Source of the DNA: Elusimicrobia bacterium GWB2_63_16
Lineage (GTDB): Bacteria > Elusimicrobiota > Elusimicrobia > Elusimicrobiales > UBA9959
Assembly: GCA_001799715.1 (NCBI GenBank)
Contig: MGTZ01000002.1
Location: forward strand, 39,784-103,783
DNA length: 64,000 nt
Direction: 5' to 3'
Positions within the stretch are counted from its first letter, which is position 1, and each line of letters starts with the position of its first letter. The notes under the pieces were generated by a model. It was not told where the DNA came from. It ran no database searches and saw only the letters and a program-made list of their open reading frames with translations. This document shows positions 16,530 to 24,658 of this stretch, piece by piece. Both the position numbers and the translations under genes were made by a program.

Positions 16530-17548
16530 TGAGAAAGTACCTTATTCTGTTCGTTATCGGCAGCCTCGCGCTGGTCCTGTACCTGCGCAACAGGGATACC
16601 GCCGTCAAGACCGATCTTCTGCCCGTCCCCGTCCAGGAAACGGGCCTGCCTGCCGGCGTGGCGCTGCCGCCCGATGCCGGCAAGATCCAGCCTGTAGAGG
16701 CCTCCCTGTCAACTGACTCGCAGCTCCCGCCAACGCCGCCTGCGCCCATGCCGCCGGCCCCGAATCTGCTTATAAATTCCCCCGCGGACACCTGCGCGAG
16801 GGAGACCAAGGTGAAGGACGTTCTAGCCGGCCACGAAAAGACCTGGGGCTACCTGAGCAAGGACAAACTTAAGAGTTACGCCGTGCTGCAGTCGGTGGGG
16901 GAGCAGGGGATAAAGGACCTCTCCGCCCTGGTGGGCAAGTACCAGGCCTGCGTGTCTCTGGCGCGCGACAAGGACCTGTGCGGCAGCCTGCCCAAGGTGG
17001 ACGGCAAGGTGGACTACGAGATGAACAGGTCCTGCCTTGAAACCCTCTACCCCGTGGGCTTCTCCGGCTACACGATGAACAAGTCCGCCTACCTGTATTG
17101 CTCCGGCTATTTCAAGAATAACCTCAAGGGCGCCAGCGAGTTCACGTCGGAAGGAAACTTCTGCGGCATAGCCAGGGAGGGCCTGCCCACCCTGTCCGCC
17201 AAGTTCTGCGGCAGCGTGCCCGCCGGGGTCAGGGCGACCTGCCTTGGTTCCTTCCCCAAGGACCCCGCGGGCTGCAAGAACGAGGTCTGTTCTTTGATCT
17301 GGAGCGTGCGTGTTGCCGTCGAGAACAACGCCCCCGGTATGCTGGGCCCGGACATGGGTTCGCTCGCCGCGGTCCTGCTGGACAAGAAAGAGGACTCCTG
17401 CCGGCAGCTTGGCGATATGGTGGTTCAGCAATACTGTTCGGTGAAGTACCGGATCGAAACGAAGGTCCAGGAGCTGGAGATAAACAAGAATCAGGAGCAG
17501 CTTAACAAGCAGATGCGGTCCGGCCGGGAAATCAAGTCCGAGGATTGA
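16529..17548 (+). CDS. Membrane-anchored Cys-rich protein of the Hxs locus (paralogue A)
   Basis: 339 residues. A single N-terminal hydrophobic segment (residues 4-19, 'YLILFVIGSLALVLYL') anchors a Pro-rich linker (to about residue 85) and a periplasmic domain with twelve cysteines spread over the rest. Motifs shared with the gene at 17884 include 'EKTWGY', 'ACVSLARDKDLCGSL' and 'SCRQLGDMVVQQYCSVKYR'. I know no named family. The two paralogues bracket the repeat-peptide gene, so they are good candidates for handling, exporting or receiving the modified peptide. The ATG overlaps the HxsD stop by one base. Confidence 0.72.
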   Translation: MRKYLILFVIGSLALVLYLRNRDTAVKTDLLPVPVQETGLPAGVALPPDAGKIQPVEASLSTDSQLPPTPPAPMPPAPNLLINSPADTCARETKVKDVLAGHEKTWGYLSKDKLKSYAVLQSVGEQGIKDLSALVGKYQACVSLARDKDLCGSLPKVDGKVDYEMNRSCLETLYPVGFSGYTMNKSAYLYCSGYFKNNLKGASEFTSEGNFCGIAREGLPTLSAKFCGSVPAGVRATCLGSFPKDPAGCKNEVCSLIWSVRVAVENNAPGMLGPDMGSLAAVLLDKKEDSCRQLGDMVVQQYCSVKYRIETKVQELEINKNQEQLNKQMRSGREIKSED

Positions 17549-17557
17549 AGAGGTCTT

Positions 17558-17839
17558 ATGCCTAAAAAAACTAACGGGAAGATCAAAAGATTTCTTAGCA
17601 GCGAAGAAGGGAAGATGGTCGATTCCGATGTCCTGAAAACCGCCATCGCGCTCGGGATCATCGGCGCTACGGCGCCCGAGGACCTCTCCGCCCAGCAACC
17701 CATCGTTCATTCCAACTTCACGGCCAATACGGGGCATTACAGTCACGGCAGCCACGGCTCCCACGCTTCGCACGGTTCCCACGGCTCCCATGGCTCGCAC
17801 GGTTCCCACGGCTCCCACTCGAGGGGCGGCTGGTGCTGA
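17558..17839 (+). CDS. hxsA: HxsA-like His-Xaa-Ser repeat precursor peptide
   Basis: 93 residues. Residues 1-59 look like a leader, with a charged N-terminus ('PKKTNGKIKRFLSSEEGKM'), a hydrophobic helix ('VLKTAIALGIIGATAPE') and a short spacer. Residues 60-86 are nine H-x-S triplets with x = Y, G, G, A, then five G, and the tail reads HSRGGWC. His-Xaa-Ser repeats next to HxsB and HxsD partners define HxsA, a substrate of radical SAM modification. It is shorter than HxsA proteins I recall. GAAGAGGT gives a good ribosome site. The terminal Trp-Cys is unusual and could be a crosslink, anchor or recognition site (inference). Confidence 0.78.
   Translation: MPKKTNGKIKRFLSSEEGKMVDSDVLKTAIALGIIGATAPEDLSAQQPIVHSNFTANTGHYSHGSHGSHASHGSHGSHGSHGSHGSHSRGGWC
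17735..17815 (+). repeat. Nine tandem 9-bp units encoding His-Xaa-Ser
   Basis: Nine direct in-frame copies of a 9-base unit related to CACGGCTCC, with synonymous variation (CAC/CAT, GGC/GGT, TCC/AGC/TCG). The silent differences show selection on the protein rather than a young DNA duplication. Not a CRISPR: the unit is too short and has no spacers. Confidence 0.95.
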
Positions 17840-17883
17840 CCCCGGTTCGGCGCTGAGGTTTCAGCCAGCCCGCCCACAATCCG

Positions 17884-18894
17884 GTGAACAAAAAGATATA
17901 CCTGGCCGGCGTCATAGCCTTTGCTGTCGCCGTCTTTTCGTATTGCTATGGGGGCCGCGGCCCGCTTTCGGAGGGCGGCCAAAAGCCGACAGCCGGTCAG
18001 CCGGCCGGGGACGGCTACGGCATCCCGGAAGATTGCCCGGCGGACAGGGGCTATATAGAGGCCCTGATACAGCCGGAGGCGGAGTGCGCGAAAAGCGCCG
18101 ACGTCGCGGGGGTGGCGGCCGCCTACGAGAAGACCTGGGGCTATTTTCGCGGCGATCCGGAACTCTCCTATTTAGCTGCCAGGGCGGCCGCCCCGGCGGA
18201 AGTGGAGGAGCTCAAGGCCCTGATAGGCTACTACCACGCCTGCCTCTCGCTGGCCGAAGGGCGGGACCTCTGCGGCCGACTGGTAAAGAAGCGGGAGGGC
18301 GAAACGGGCCTCTACGACATGATGTATCTTCGCTGCCGCAAGACCTCGCTGCAGGTCGGTTTCGCGGCTTTCGCCGCCGGCTACTCTGACGATGAGGCCT
18401 ACTGCGCTGAAAGTTACAGAAGCTTCCTGTTCCGGGACATAGCCGGGACCGTCGATGAAAAGCAGTTCTGCTCGACCGCCAGGAAGGGGGTGGACGGGCT
18501 CGGCGCCATCTGCAGCGGCGGCGCGGGGTTGTTCTGCTCCGGCGTATTCCCGGCCAATGGCCGGGAATGCAGTCTGAGACCGTACGACAGGACGGATCCG
18601 GGAGACGCCAACGAGGCCTTAGAGGATATGCGGGACTGTGGCGCCTACCGGGATTTCTCCCGCGCTTTCCGGACCGGCAGCCCGGCTGGACTGTCTCCGG
18701 AATACGGGGCGCTTTACGCGGCTTTCGTTTCCCGGGATGCGCGCTCCTGCGAGGCGCTGGGGCGCGCGGCAGCGAAGAGCTACTGTTCTATCAGGCACCG
18801 CATGACGTTTCAGCAAAAGGCCGAAATGATCCGGCTATCTTTTCTTGAGCGGGACGGCAGGCTGAAGCGCCGGAGCGCGGAGGCCGGCCGGTGA
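17884..18894 (+). CDS. Membrane-anchored Cys-rich protein of the Hxs locus (paralogue B)
   Basis: 336 residues from a GTG start. An N-terminal membrane segment ('IYLAGVIAFAVAVFSYCY') is followed by a Gly/Pro-rich linker and a Cys-rich domain with about fourteen cysteines in all. It shares 'AYEKTWGYF', 'ACLSLAEGRDLCGRL' and 'SCEALGRAAAKSYCSIRHR' with paralogue A, in the same order, so the two arose by duplication. The N-terminal orientation predicts the Cys-rich domain outside the cytoplasm, where it could form disulfides. No known family recognised. It ends 13 bases before the second HxsB-like maturase. Confidence 0.72.
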   Translation: MNKKIYLAGVIAFAVAVFSYCYGGRGPLSEGGQKPTAGQPAGDGYGIPEDCPADRGYIEALIQPEAECAKSADVAGVAAAYEKTWGYFRGDPELSYLAARAAAPAEVEELKALIGYYHACLSLAEGRDLCGRLVKKREGETGLYDMMYLRCRKTSLQVGFAAFAAGYSDDEAYCAESYRSFLFRDIAGTVDEKQFCSTARKGVDGLGAICSGGAGLFCSGVFPANGRECSLRPYDRTDPGDANEALEDMRDCGAYRDFSRAFRTGSPAGLSPEYGALYAAFVSRDARSCEALGRAAAKSYCSIRHRMTFQQKAEMIRLSFLERDGRLKRRSAEAGR

Positions 18895-18907
18895 GCCCGC
18901 GGTCGAG

Positions 18908-20296
18908 ATGATAAACAAACCGTTCAACCTGTATTTCGAGAACGCCGCGCGGGGCCTCTTCCTCGCCAATGCGTCGGGTCAGGCCGCCTACCTGGAGGGG
19001 GCCTCCTCGCGCCTGCTGCGGCCCTTGCGGCTGGGCCGCCGGACGGCCGCCTGGCTGCGCGACAACGATTTTTTCTCCGGCCGGCTGGACTTCGGCCGGC
19101 TGGAGGAGCGCTTCAGGGAACATTACTTCGCCTCTTACGCCGGTCCCTCCATCCACATAGTTACCCTCACCAACAGGTGCGACCTGGCCTGCTCCTACTG
19201 TTCGGCCAGCTCCAACTCCTCCTCGGCGGATATGTCGAAGGCCACCGCCGACAGGCTGCTGGACTTCGTCTTCGCCATTAAGAACGAGCGGCTGGTGCTG
19301 GAGTTCCAGGGCGGCGAGCCGCTGCTGAACTTCGGGGTGCTGAAGCACATCGTCGTGAAAGCGAAGCGGCTGAACCGCCGGGCCGGCAAGAAACTGCATT
19401 TTTCCGTGGTGACCAACCTGCAGGGCATGGACGCCGCCAAGCTGGACTTCCTGGCCGGCAACGGGGTCTCGATCTGCGCCTCGTTCGACGGGGTGCGCGG
19501 CGTGCACGACAAGAACCGGGTCTCGCGCAACGGCTCCAATTATGACAGGGTGACGCGCTGGCTGAAGGAAATACAGGGGCGCATCGAGCGGGGCGAAAAA
19601 CTGGAAACCCCCAACGCCATCTGCACCGTTACGCGCGACCTGCTGCCTTTCCCCGTGGAAACGGTGGACGCCTTCGTGAAGAACGGGCTGCGCCGGATAC
19701 AGCTGGGGCCGCTGGATCCGGTGGGCCGCGGCGCCCGGCTGGAGCCCTATCCGCAGGCGGAGTATTTCGACTTCTACCGCAAGGCCCTCGAGCGCATGGG
19801 CGAACTGACCCTGAAAACGGGCCGGGCCGTCTACGAAAAAGGCGCCTTCAATATACTCAAATCCACCGAGACCGCCGAGAGGAGCCCCCGGCGCAACCTC
19901 GAACTGCTGCTCAGGCTCGCCTATGACCACAACGGCGATATCTACCCGAGCGACGAGGCCCGGATGCTGGCCGGCGCCGGGGACGACCTCTTCAAGCTCG
20001 GGAACGTACGGCGGGAGCGGCTGCCCGACGTGCTGGAGAACCCCATGGCCAGGGCCCTGATCTCCTCCTGCTTCGGGGAATTCTCGCAGCCCTACTGCGC
20101 CCGCTGCCCGTACAGCTATTACTGCCGTCTCTCGCCTGTCTACAATTACATCTTCCAGGGTTCGTTCTGGGGGAACCTGCCGGCGAGTCCCCGCTGCGCC
20201 TTCTACAAGTTTATGTTCGGCCTGGTGCTGCGGCTCAAGCGCGAGCGGCGCTGGCGCGGCATCTTCGATATCTGGCTCAGGGAGGGCGTGAACTGA
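18908..20296 (+). CDS. HxsB-like radical SAM/SPASM maturase (copy 2)
   Basis: 462 residues, collinear with copy 1. An N-terminal domain of about 80 residues precedes C91-x3-C95-x2-C98 ('CDLACSYCSAS'); 'EFQGGEPLLNF' follows. The C-terminal SPASM part has 'YDHNGDIYPSDEARM', where copy 1 has a Cys in place of the Ser in 'CDEARM', and 'CARCPYSYYCRLSPVYNY'. So one expected auxiliary-cluster ligand is changed, and the 'CPCGAS' segment of copy 1 is missing. This points to a different cluster set or a different reaction on the same or another peptide. Its stop overlaps the next start (TGATG). Confidence 0.72.
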   Translation: MINKPFNLYFENAARGLFLANASGQAAYLEGASSRLLRPLRLGRRTAAWLRDNDFFSGRLDFGRLEERFREHYFASYAGPSIHIVTLTNRCDLACSYCSASSNSSSADMSKATADRLLDFVFAIKNERLVLEFQGGEPLLNFGVLKHIVVKAKRLNRRAGKKLHFSVVTNLQGMDAAKLDFLAGNGVSICASFDGVRGVHDKNRVSRNGSNYDRVTRWLKEIQGRIERGEKLETPNAICTVTRDLLPFPVETVDAFVKNGLRRIQLGPLDPVGRGARLEPYPQAEYFDFYRKALERMGELTLKTGRAVYEKGAFNILKSTETAERSPRRNLELLLRLAYDHNGDIYPSDEARMLAGAGDDLFKLGNVRRERLPDVLENPMARALISSCFGEFSQPYCARCPYSYYCRLSPVYNYIFQGSFWGNLPASPRCAFYKFMFGLVLRLKRERRWRGIFDIWLREGVN

Positions 20297-21306
20297 TGCT
20301 CATCAAAGAGGCGGCGAAAAAATTCGGCTGGCCGAGGGCGCGCATGAAGGTCTGCGAGCTGACCCTCAATTACGCCTGCAACGCCCGCTGCATCTTCTGC
20401 TACAGCTCGCCTGACCTGGAGCAGTGGAAGGGCAAGGACGACCTGCGCGCGCGCCGCGCGGCCGACTACCTGCTGCTCTCCTACAAGAGCGGGTCGCGCA
20501 TGGTGCAGTTCATCGGCGGCGAGCCGACCATCTACCCCGAGCTGCCGAAGCTGCTGCGCCTGGCGAAGAAGATAGGTTACCCCGCTATCCAGGTCATTTC
20601 CAACGGCATCAACCTGGGCGACCCGGCTTACGCGGCCGAGCTCGCCGCCTGCGGCATGAACACCGCCAGCATTTCCCTGCACGGCGACAACGCCGCCACC
20701 CACGACGCCATCACGGGCGTCCGGGGCTCCTTCGACAAGGCGGTCAGGGCCTGCGCCAACCTGCGCTCCCACGGTGTTTACATCAACATCAACACGGCTG
20801 TGACCGCGATAAATTACAAGAACCTGCCGGCCTTCACGGGCTTCGCCCTCGACAGCTTCGGCACCGATTCGGTGCACCTGATCGCCACGCATTTTACGGG
20901 CGCCGCGGCCAAGGCGCCGGAGAAACTCATCGTCCGCTACTCGCTGCAGGCCCCGTACATCAGGGCGGCCGTGGACGCCTTCAGGGCGCGCGGCGTGCGG
21001 CCCGCGTTCAGGCTCCTGAGCAACTACGTGCCCTGCCTGCTGCCCGAACACGCCAACCTGATGAAGGACTGGGAACTGCCGAAGCGCGACGACGACCTCT
21101 TCCTGCCGGACGAGACCCACGTCGGGCGCATGTACACCATGGTCACCGACAAACTGCGGGCCAAGGCCGAGAGCTGCCGGGACTGCGCGTACAACCGCGT
21201 CTGCGCCGGCTTCGAGCGGGACTACGCCGACCATTTCGGCCTCGACGAGTTCAAGCCGGTGCGCAGGAAAAGGACGGTTTTCGGGGTGAAGGCGGTCTAT
21301 GGCTGA
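20296..21306 (+). CDS. Radical SAM protein, four-Cys C-terminal subgroup
   Basis: 336 residues. The cluster motif is C28-x3-C32-x2-C35 ('CNARCIFCYSS') with 'IGGEP' at 73-77. A later 'NYVPCLLPEHANL' Cys plus the C-terminal 'CRDCAYNRVCAG' and final 'EFKPV' form the four-cysteine signature shared by eleven proteins of this island. It is closest in the window to the minus-strand protein at 23331 ('NFVPCLLPSCANV'). The product is unknown; the extra cysteines should hold one auxiliary 4Fe-4S cluster. It sits in a chain of overlapping genes that begins at the Hxs locus. Confidence 0.85.
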   Translation: MLIKEAAKKFGWPRARMKVCELTLNYACNARCIFCYSSPDLEQWKGKDDLRARRAADYLLLSYKSGSRMVQFIGGEPTIYPELPKLLRLAKKIGYPAIQVISNGINLGDPAYAAELAACGMNTASISLHGDNAATHDAITGVRGSFDKAVRACANLRSHGVYININTAVTAINYKNLPAFTGFALDSFGTDSVHLIATHFTGAAAKAPEKLIVRYSLQAPYIRAAVDAFRARGVRPAFRLLSNYVPCLLPEHANLMKDWELPKRDDDLFLPDETHVGRMYTMVTDKLRAKAESCRDCAYNRVCAGFERDYADHFGLDEFKPVRRKRTVFGVKAVYG

Positions 21307-22384
21307 GTTCAACAAGGAGATACAGAAGCTCAAACTGGCGCTCACTTCCGACTGCGTGCTGCGCTGCGCCCATTGCTTTATCGACAAGTCCGCCGGGCTC
21401 ACGCTGCGCTTCGCGGACGCCGCCCGCGCCGTGGACCTGTTCCTCGGCAGCCCCGGCGATTACAAGCGGCTGGAGCTTTACGGCGGGGAGCCCTTCCTGC
21501 GCTACGACCTGCTCAAGCGCATAGTTGCCTATGCCCGGCGCGTCAATAAAAAAGCCGGCAAGCGGCTATTCATCACGGCCGCCACCAGCGCCGTGCCGCT
21601 CGACGAGGCCAAGCTGGCCTGGCTGCGCGCCAACGGCGTCGGCCTGGCCATCAGCTTCTCCGGCGGCCGCGCCACGCACGACCATACCCGCGTCTTTCCC
21701 GGCGGGGCCGGCTCCTACGCCGTGGTCAGCAAGAAGTGCGCCCTCGCGGTCCGGGCGCTGGAGGGGAGCAGCCTGGTGGCCCTTCTCTGCGTGCACCCGG
21801 CCCGGGCCGCCGGCGTCTACGAGGATTTCAGGAAGGTGCTGGCGGCCGGTTTCAGGACCGTGGATATCGAATGCGTCCACGGCCACGGCTGGGACGAGAA
21901 AAGTTTCCGCCTCTTTAAAACCGGCTTCGACAAGGTGCTGCGCCGCGTGGACGCAGGGATCCGCTCCGGCGACCCCGTCTTCCTCGAAAATTTCATCGAG
22001 CTGCTGGTCTGCACCGCGCGCGGCAAATTCGCCTGTCCCGTCTACAGGGACCTCGAGATGTACCCCGACGGGAGCTACTCGCTTTATCCGTTCGGTTTCG
22101 TGGACGGCGCGGCGGACGCGGCCAGGGTGCGCATAGGCAGCGGGGCGAAGGGGCTGAAGAAGAAGTTCCTCGCCTGCTCCTACCCGTCCCGGGCCTGCCG
22201 CGGCTGCGCCGGCGACTACTATGTTCTGGACCGGCTCCGCGACGGCCACGCCCCTTACACCTACCGGACCGCCAGCTCCGAGCTCTTCTTCAAGGGCGTG
22301 CTGGAAAAAACCGCGTCTGACCGGCGCTATCTCGGCTACGTGCGCGAGATCCGGACCATGAGGGAGGCCGCCTACCTGCGCTGA
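21299..22384 (+). CDS. Radical SAM protein with SPASM-like C-terminus
   Basis: 361 residues. C19-x3-C23-x2-C26 ('CVLRCAHCF') is the cluster motif, followed by 'YGGEPFL' near residue 62. The C-terminal part contains 'CPVYRDLEMYPDGSYSLYP' and 'CSYPSRACRGCAGDYY', which resembles a SPASM or twitch domain but lacks the E-[FL]-x-P ending of its neighbours. SPASM proteins usually act on peptides. The ATG lies inside the last codons of the previous gene, so the two are co-translated. No specific family recognised. Confidence 0.8.
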   Translation: MAEFNKEIQKLKLALTSDCVLRCAHCFIDKSAGLTLRFADAARAVDLFLGSPGDYKRLELYGGEPFLRYDLLKRIVAYARRVNKKAGKRLFITAATSAVPLDEAKLAWLRANGVGLAISFSGGRATHDHTRVFPGGAGSYAVVSKKCALAVRALEGSSLVALLCVHPARAAGVYEDFRKVLAAGFRTVDIECVHGHGWDEKSFRLFKTGFDKVLRRVDAGIRSGDPVFLENFIELLVCTARGKFACPVYRDLEMYPDGSYSLYPFGFVDGAADAARVRIGSGAKGLKKKFLACSYPSRACRGCAGDYYVLDRLRDGHAPYTYRTASSELFFKGVLEKTASDRRYLGYVREIRTMREAAYLR

Positions 22385-22403
22385 CGCGCCGGTTCCGGCT
22401 ATC

Positions 22404-23318
22404 ATGAGGAAATACAGGCGATTCGAGCTCTACCTCAATCTGAACTGCAACCAAAAATGCCTGCATTGTTTCAACGGCAGGGCCCTGCGGGCGGCCGGGA
22501 AAGAGCTTGGCTTTTCGCGGCTCTGCGCCGAAATGCTGCGGATGAGGGCGAAAGGCTTCGACTGGCTGTCGCTCCTCGGGGGAGAGCCCACGATCCACCC
22601 GGAGATACAGAAGCTGGTCGCTTTGGGCAGGAAGATGGGCTACAGGCGTGTGATGACCTACAGCAACGGCCTGAAATACGCCGACCGGGAATTCACGGCG
22701 GGGATGAAAAAAGCCGGGCTTACCGACACCTGCCTCAGCGTCCATGGCCACGACAAGCGGCTGCACGAGGCGGTGACCGGGGTGCCCGGCTCTTTTGAGA
22801 AGGTCCTTCAGGCCATAGAGAACCTGAAGCGCCGCAAGGTGGAGATCACCCTGATACTCGTGCTGAACGCCTTGAACAAAGACAAGCTCAAAGAGATGCT
22901 GCGCTTCTACGCCTCGAAGAAGATAAAGCGGTACATGATCTTTTTCCTCAAATATCAGGGCAGGCTTATCGAGAGCGGCAGCGCGGCGAAAAAATTAATG
23001 TTCCGGGTGTCGGAGCTCGGGGAGACGCTGGCGGAGATCCCGGCCCTGGCGGCGGCCGAGAAGATAAAAATACAGAATATCGAGCACGTTCCGCATTGCG
23101 TTGTTCCGGAGAATTGCCGCGGGCTGATAGCCGGGAACGACTACGGGGGAGCGGAAATGGTGATACAGAGCGGGGAGCTGCTGGAAGTTTCCCGCTCTCA
23201 CAAGGGCTTTCTTTTCAAGAGCGCGTGCCGGGCCTGCCGGTACTACCGCGCCTGCGCGGGGATAGACCCGGAATACGCCAGGGTTTTCGGACTCGGGGAA
23301 TTCTCCCCGGTTAAATAA
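22404..23318 (+). CDS. Radical SAM protein, four-Cys C-terminal subgroup
   Basis: 304 residues. C15-x3-C19-x2-C22 ('CNQKCLHCF'), 'LLGGEPTIHPE' near 59-69, then 'HVPHCVVPENC' and the C-terminal 'CRACRYYRACAG' with 'GEFSPVK' at the very end. The arrangement is that of the shared island subgroup. It is the last plus-strand gene of the first run and ends 12 bases from the convergent rSAM gene. Function unknown. Confidence 0.84.
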   Translation: MRKYRRFELYLNLNCNQKCLHCFNGRALRAAGKELGFSRLCAEMLRMRAKGFDWLSLLGGEPTIHPEIQKLVALGRKMGYRRVMTYSNGLKYADREFTAGMKKAGLTDTCLSVHGHDKRLHEAVTGVPGSFEKVLQAIENLKRRKVEITLILVLNALNKDKLKEMLRFYASKKIKRYMIFFLKYQGRLIESGSAAKKLMFRVSELGETLAEIPALAAAEKIKIQNIEHVPHCVVPENCRGLIAGNDYGGAEMVIQSGELLEVSRSHKGFLFKSACRACRYYRACAGIDPEYARVFGLGEFSPVK

Positions 23319-23330
23319 TTATTCTTGCGC

Positions 23331-24380
23331 CTACCAGTAAACCGGCTGAAAAAGCTGCGGCGCCTCTTTTTTCAGCGGCCGGAACTCGCCGTCCCCGTAG
23401 CGCTCCAGGTACAGCCTGTCCACGCCGTAACAGCGGTCGGCGTACACGCAGGTGCGGCAGGCGGGGACCTGTGTTTTGCGGTCGTCGTAAATATTGGACA
23501 CTTTTTTACTGGCTTCGCGCGTAAGCACCGCGTTGTTGCGGTTCTTGTGGTCCGCGCCCCAGTCTATCATCACGTTGGCGCAGGAAGGCAGCAGGCAGGG
23601 CACGAAATTCCCTAGGAAGCGCCAATCTATCCGCAGGCGGTGCTTCCGGATCAGCCCCAGGGCCACCTGGAGGTAGGGCATCAGTTCCGTGTAGGAGAGC
23701 TGCAGCGAAACGGCTTCGGAGAATTTGCCGGAGTAGAAGCCGAAGAAAAAACAGAAACCGGTCAGGCCCAATTCGCGGACGAAGAAATCCGTGTAGGCGG
23801 GGAGCTGGCGGTAATTCCGCCTGTTCACCGCCATGTTGGTGGACGTATAGACACCGAGGGCGTTGAGGTTGTTTATGCCTTTGAGGGCCGCCGCGAAAGA
23901 CCCTTTGACCCCGGTCAGGGCGTCGTGGGTTTCCGGGTAGGCGGCGTGCACCGCCACCTTGGCCATAGTGAGGCCCGCGGCGGCCATGTCGCGGCTGAAA
24001 GCGGCGTCGGCGAAGCGGATGCCGTTGGTCATCACCTCTATTATCCTGAAGCCGGTCTCCCTGGCCCGCGCGGTAAGCGGCAGTATGTACGGGCAGATCG
24101 TCGGCTCACCGCCGGAGAACACGATCATCGACATCCTGCCGGCCCGGGCGCGGGCCATCATCTCGAAAGCCCTTGCCCGCGGCAGCCAGTCGCCCATTTT
24201 CTCGTGGGCGCAGCAGAATACGCAGCGCGCGTTGCAGGTGTCCCCGAGAATGATCTCGCTGGTGCGCACCATGGGCGGCTTCGGCCAGCGGTCCCGCTTC
24301 GTAATGTCGAAGAGGTCCAGGCGGCGGTTGTAGCCGCCCAGGTAGGCGGCCCTGTCGAACGATGGCTGTGACTTGACCAT
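23331..24380 (-). CDS. Radical SAM protein, four-Cys C-terminal subgroup (minus strand)
   Basis: 349 residues. It has a 45-residue N-terminal extension before C49-x3-C53-x2-C56 ('CNARCVFCCAHE'), then 'FSGGEPTICP'. 'NFVPCLLPSCANV', 'CRTCVYADRCYG' and 'EFRPLKK' give the subgroup signature. It is the sister of the gene at 20296. It is the only rSAM gene on the minus strand of the island. A TAAAAT box lies six bases upstream of the ATG with no ribosome site, so the mRNA may be leaderless. Confidence 0.84.
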   Translation of the reverse strand: MVKSQPSFDRAAYLGGYNRRLDLFDITKRDRWPKPPMVRTSEIILGDTCNARCVFCCAHEKMGDWLPRARAFEMMARARAGRMSMIVFSGGEPTICPYILPLTARARETGFRIIEVMTNGIRFADAAFSRDMAAAGLTMAKVAVHAAYPETHDALTGVKGSFAAALKGINNLNALGVYTSTNMAVNRRNYRQLPAYTDFFVRELGLTGFCFFFGFYSGKFSEAVSLQLSYTELMPYLQVALGLIRKHRLRIDWRFLGNFVPCLLPSCANVMIDWGADHKNRNNAVLTREASKKVSNIYDDRKTQVPACRTCVYADRCYGVDRLYLERYGDGEFRPLKKEAPQLFQPVYW

Positions 24381-24386
24381 ACAATC

Positions 24387-24392
24387 ATTTTA
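24387..24392 (-). promoter_or_regulatory. -10 box TAAAAT, six bases before the minus-strand rSAM ATG
   Basis: On the minus strand TAAAAT, six bases, then ATG at 24380. No Shine-Dalgarno is visible between them. The spacing places the transcription start at the A of ATG. Confidence 0.45.
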
Positions 24393-24474
24393 ACATATGG
24401 CCTGAAAATTCCGGACCGGGCACCGGCCCGCGCGCGGCCGGGCGGCGCGGCCAATTTTGATATTATCTATCTAT

Positions 24475-24633
24475 ATGATGACGCTGCCCGGAGCAGCCGG
24501 GCCGGGCGGGAAAGGCCGCCAACCTGGCGCTGCCGGACAGGCTGGGCATAAGCAGGGGCAGGATCTGCCGGAACTGAGGTCGCGTCTGTTGCCGCCAGGC
24601 CCGCCCTACCGGGCGTCGGGCCTTGTTGTATAA
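24475..24633 (+). CDS. Possible 52-residue Gly/Pro/Gln-rich peptide (uncertain)
   Basis: In the 278-base gap between two rSAM transcription units an ATGATG opens a frame of 52 codons, rich in Gly, Pro, Gln and Ala, ending at the TAA within TATAAT. An AT-rich stretch (TATTAT then eight bases) precedes it. Another frame across the same bases reads 'LALPDRLGISRGRI', like a helix-turn-helix scrap. It could be a missed precursor peptide, a decayed gene, or chance in GC-rich DNA; I cannot decide. Confidence 0.2.
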   Translation: MMTLPGAAGPGGKGRQPGAAGQAGHKQGQDLPELRSRLLPPGPPYRASGLVV

Positions 24634-24658
24634 TATTTATCTGCGAGCGGACCAAGAA

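Noticed and set aside
17735-17815. CRISPR-like array
   Set aside because: The 9-base units are direct, in frame, without spacers, and encode H-x-S triplets.
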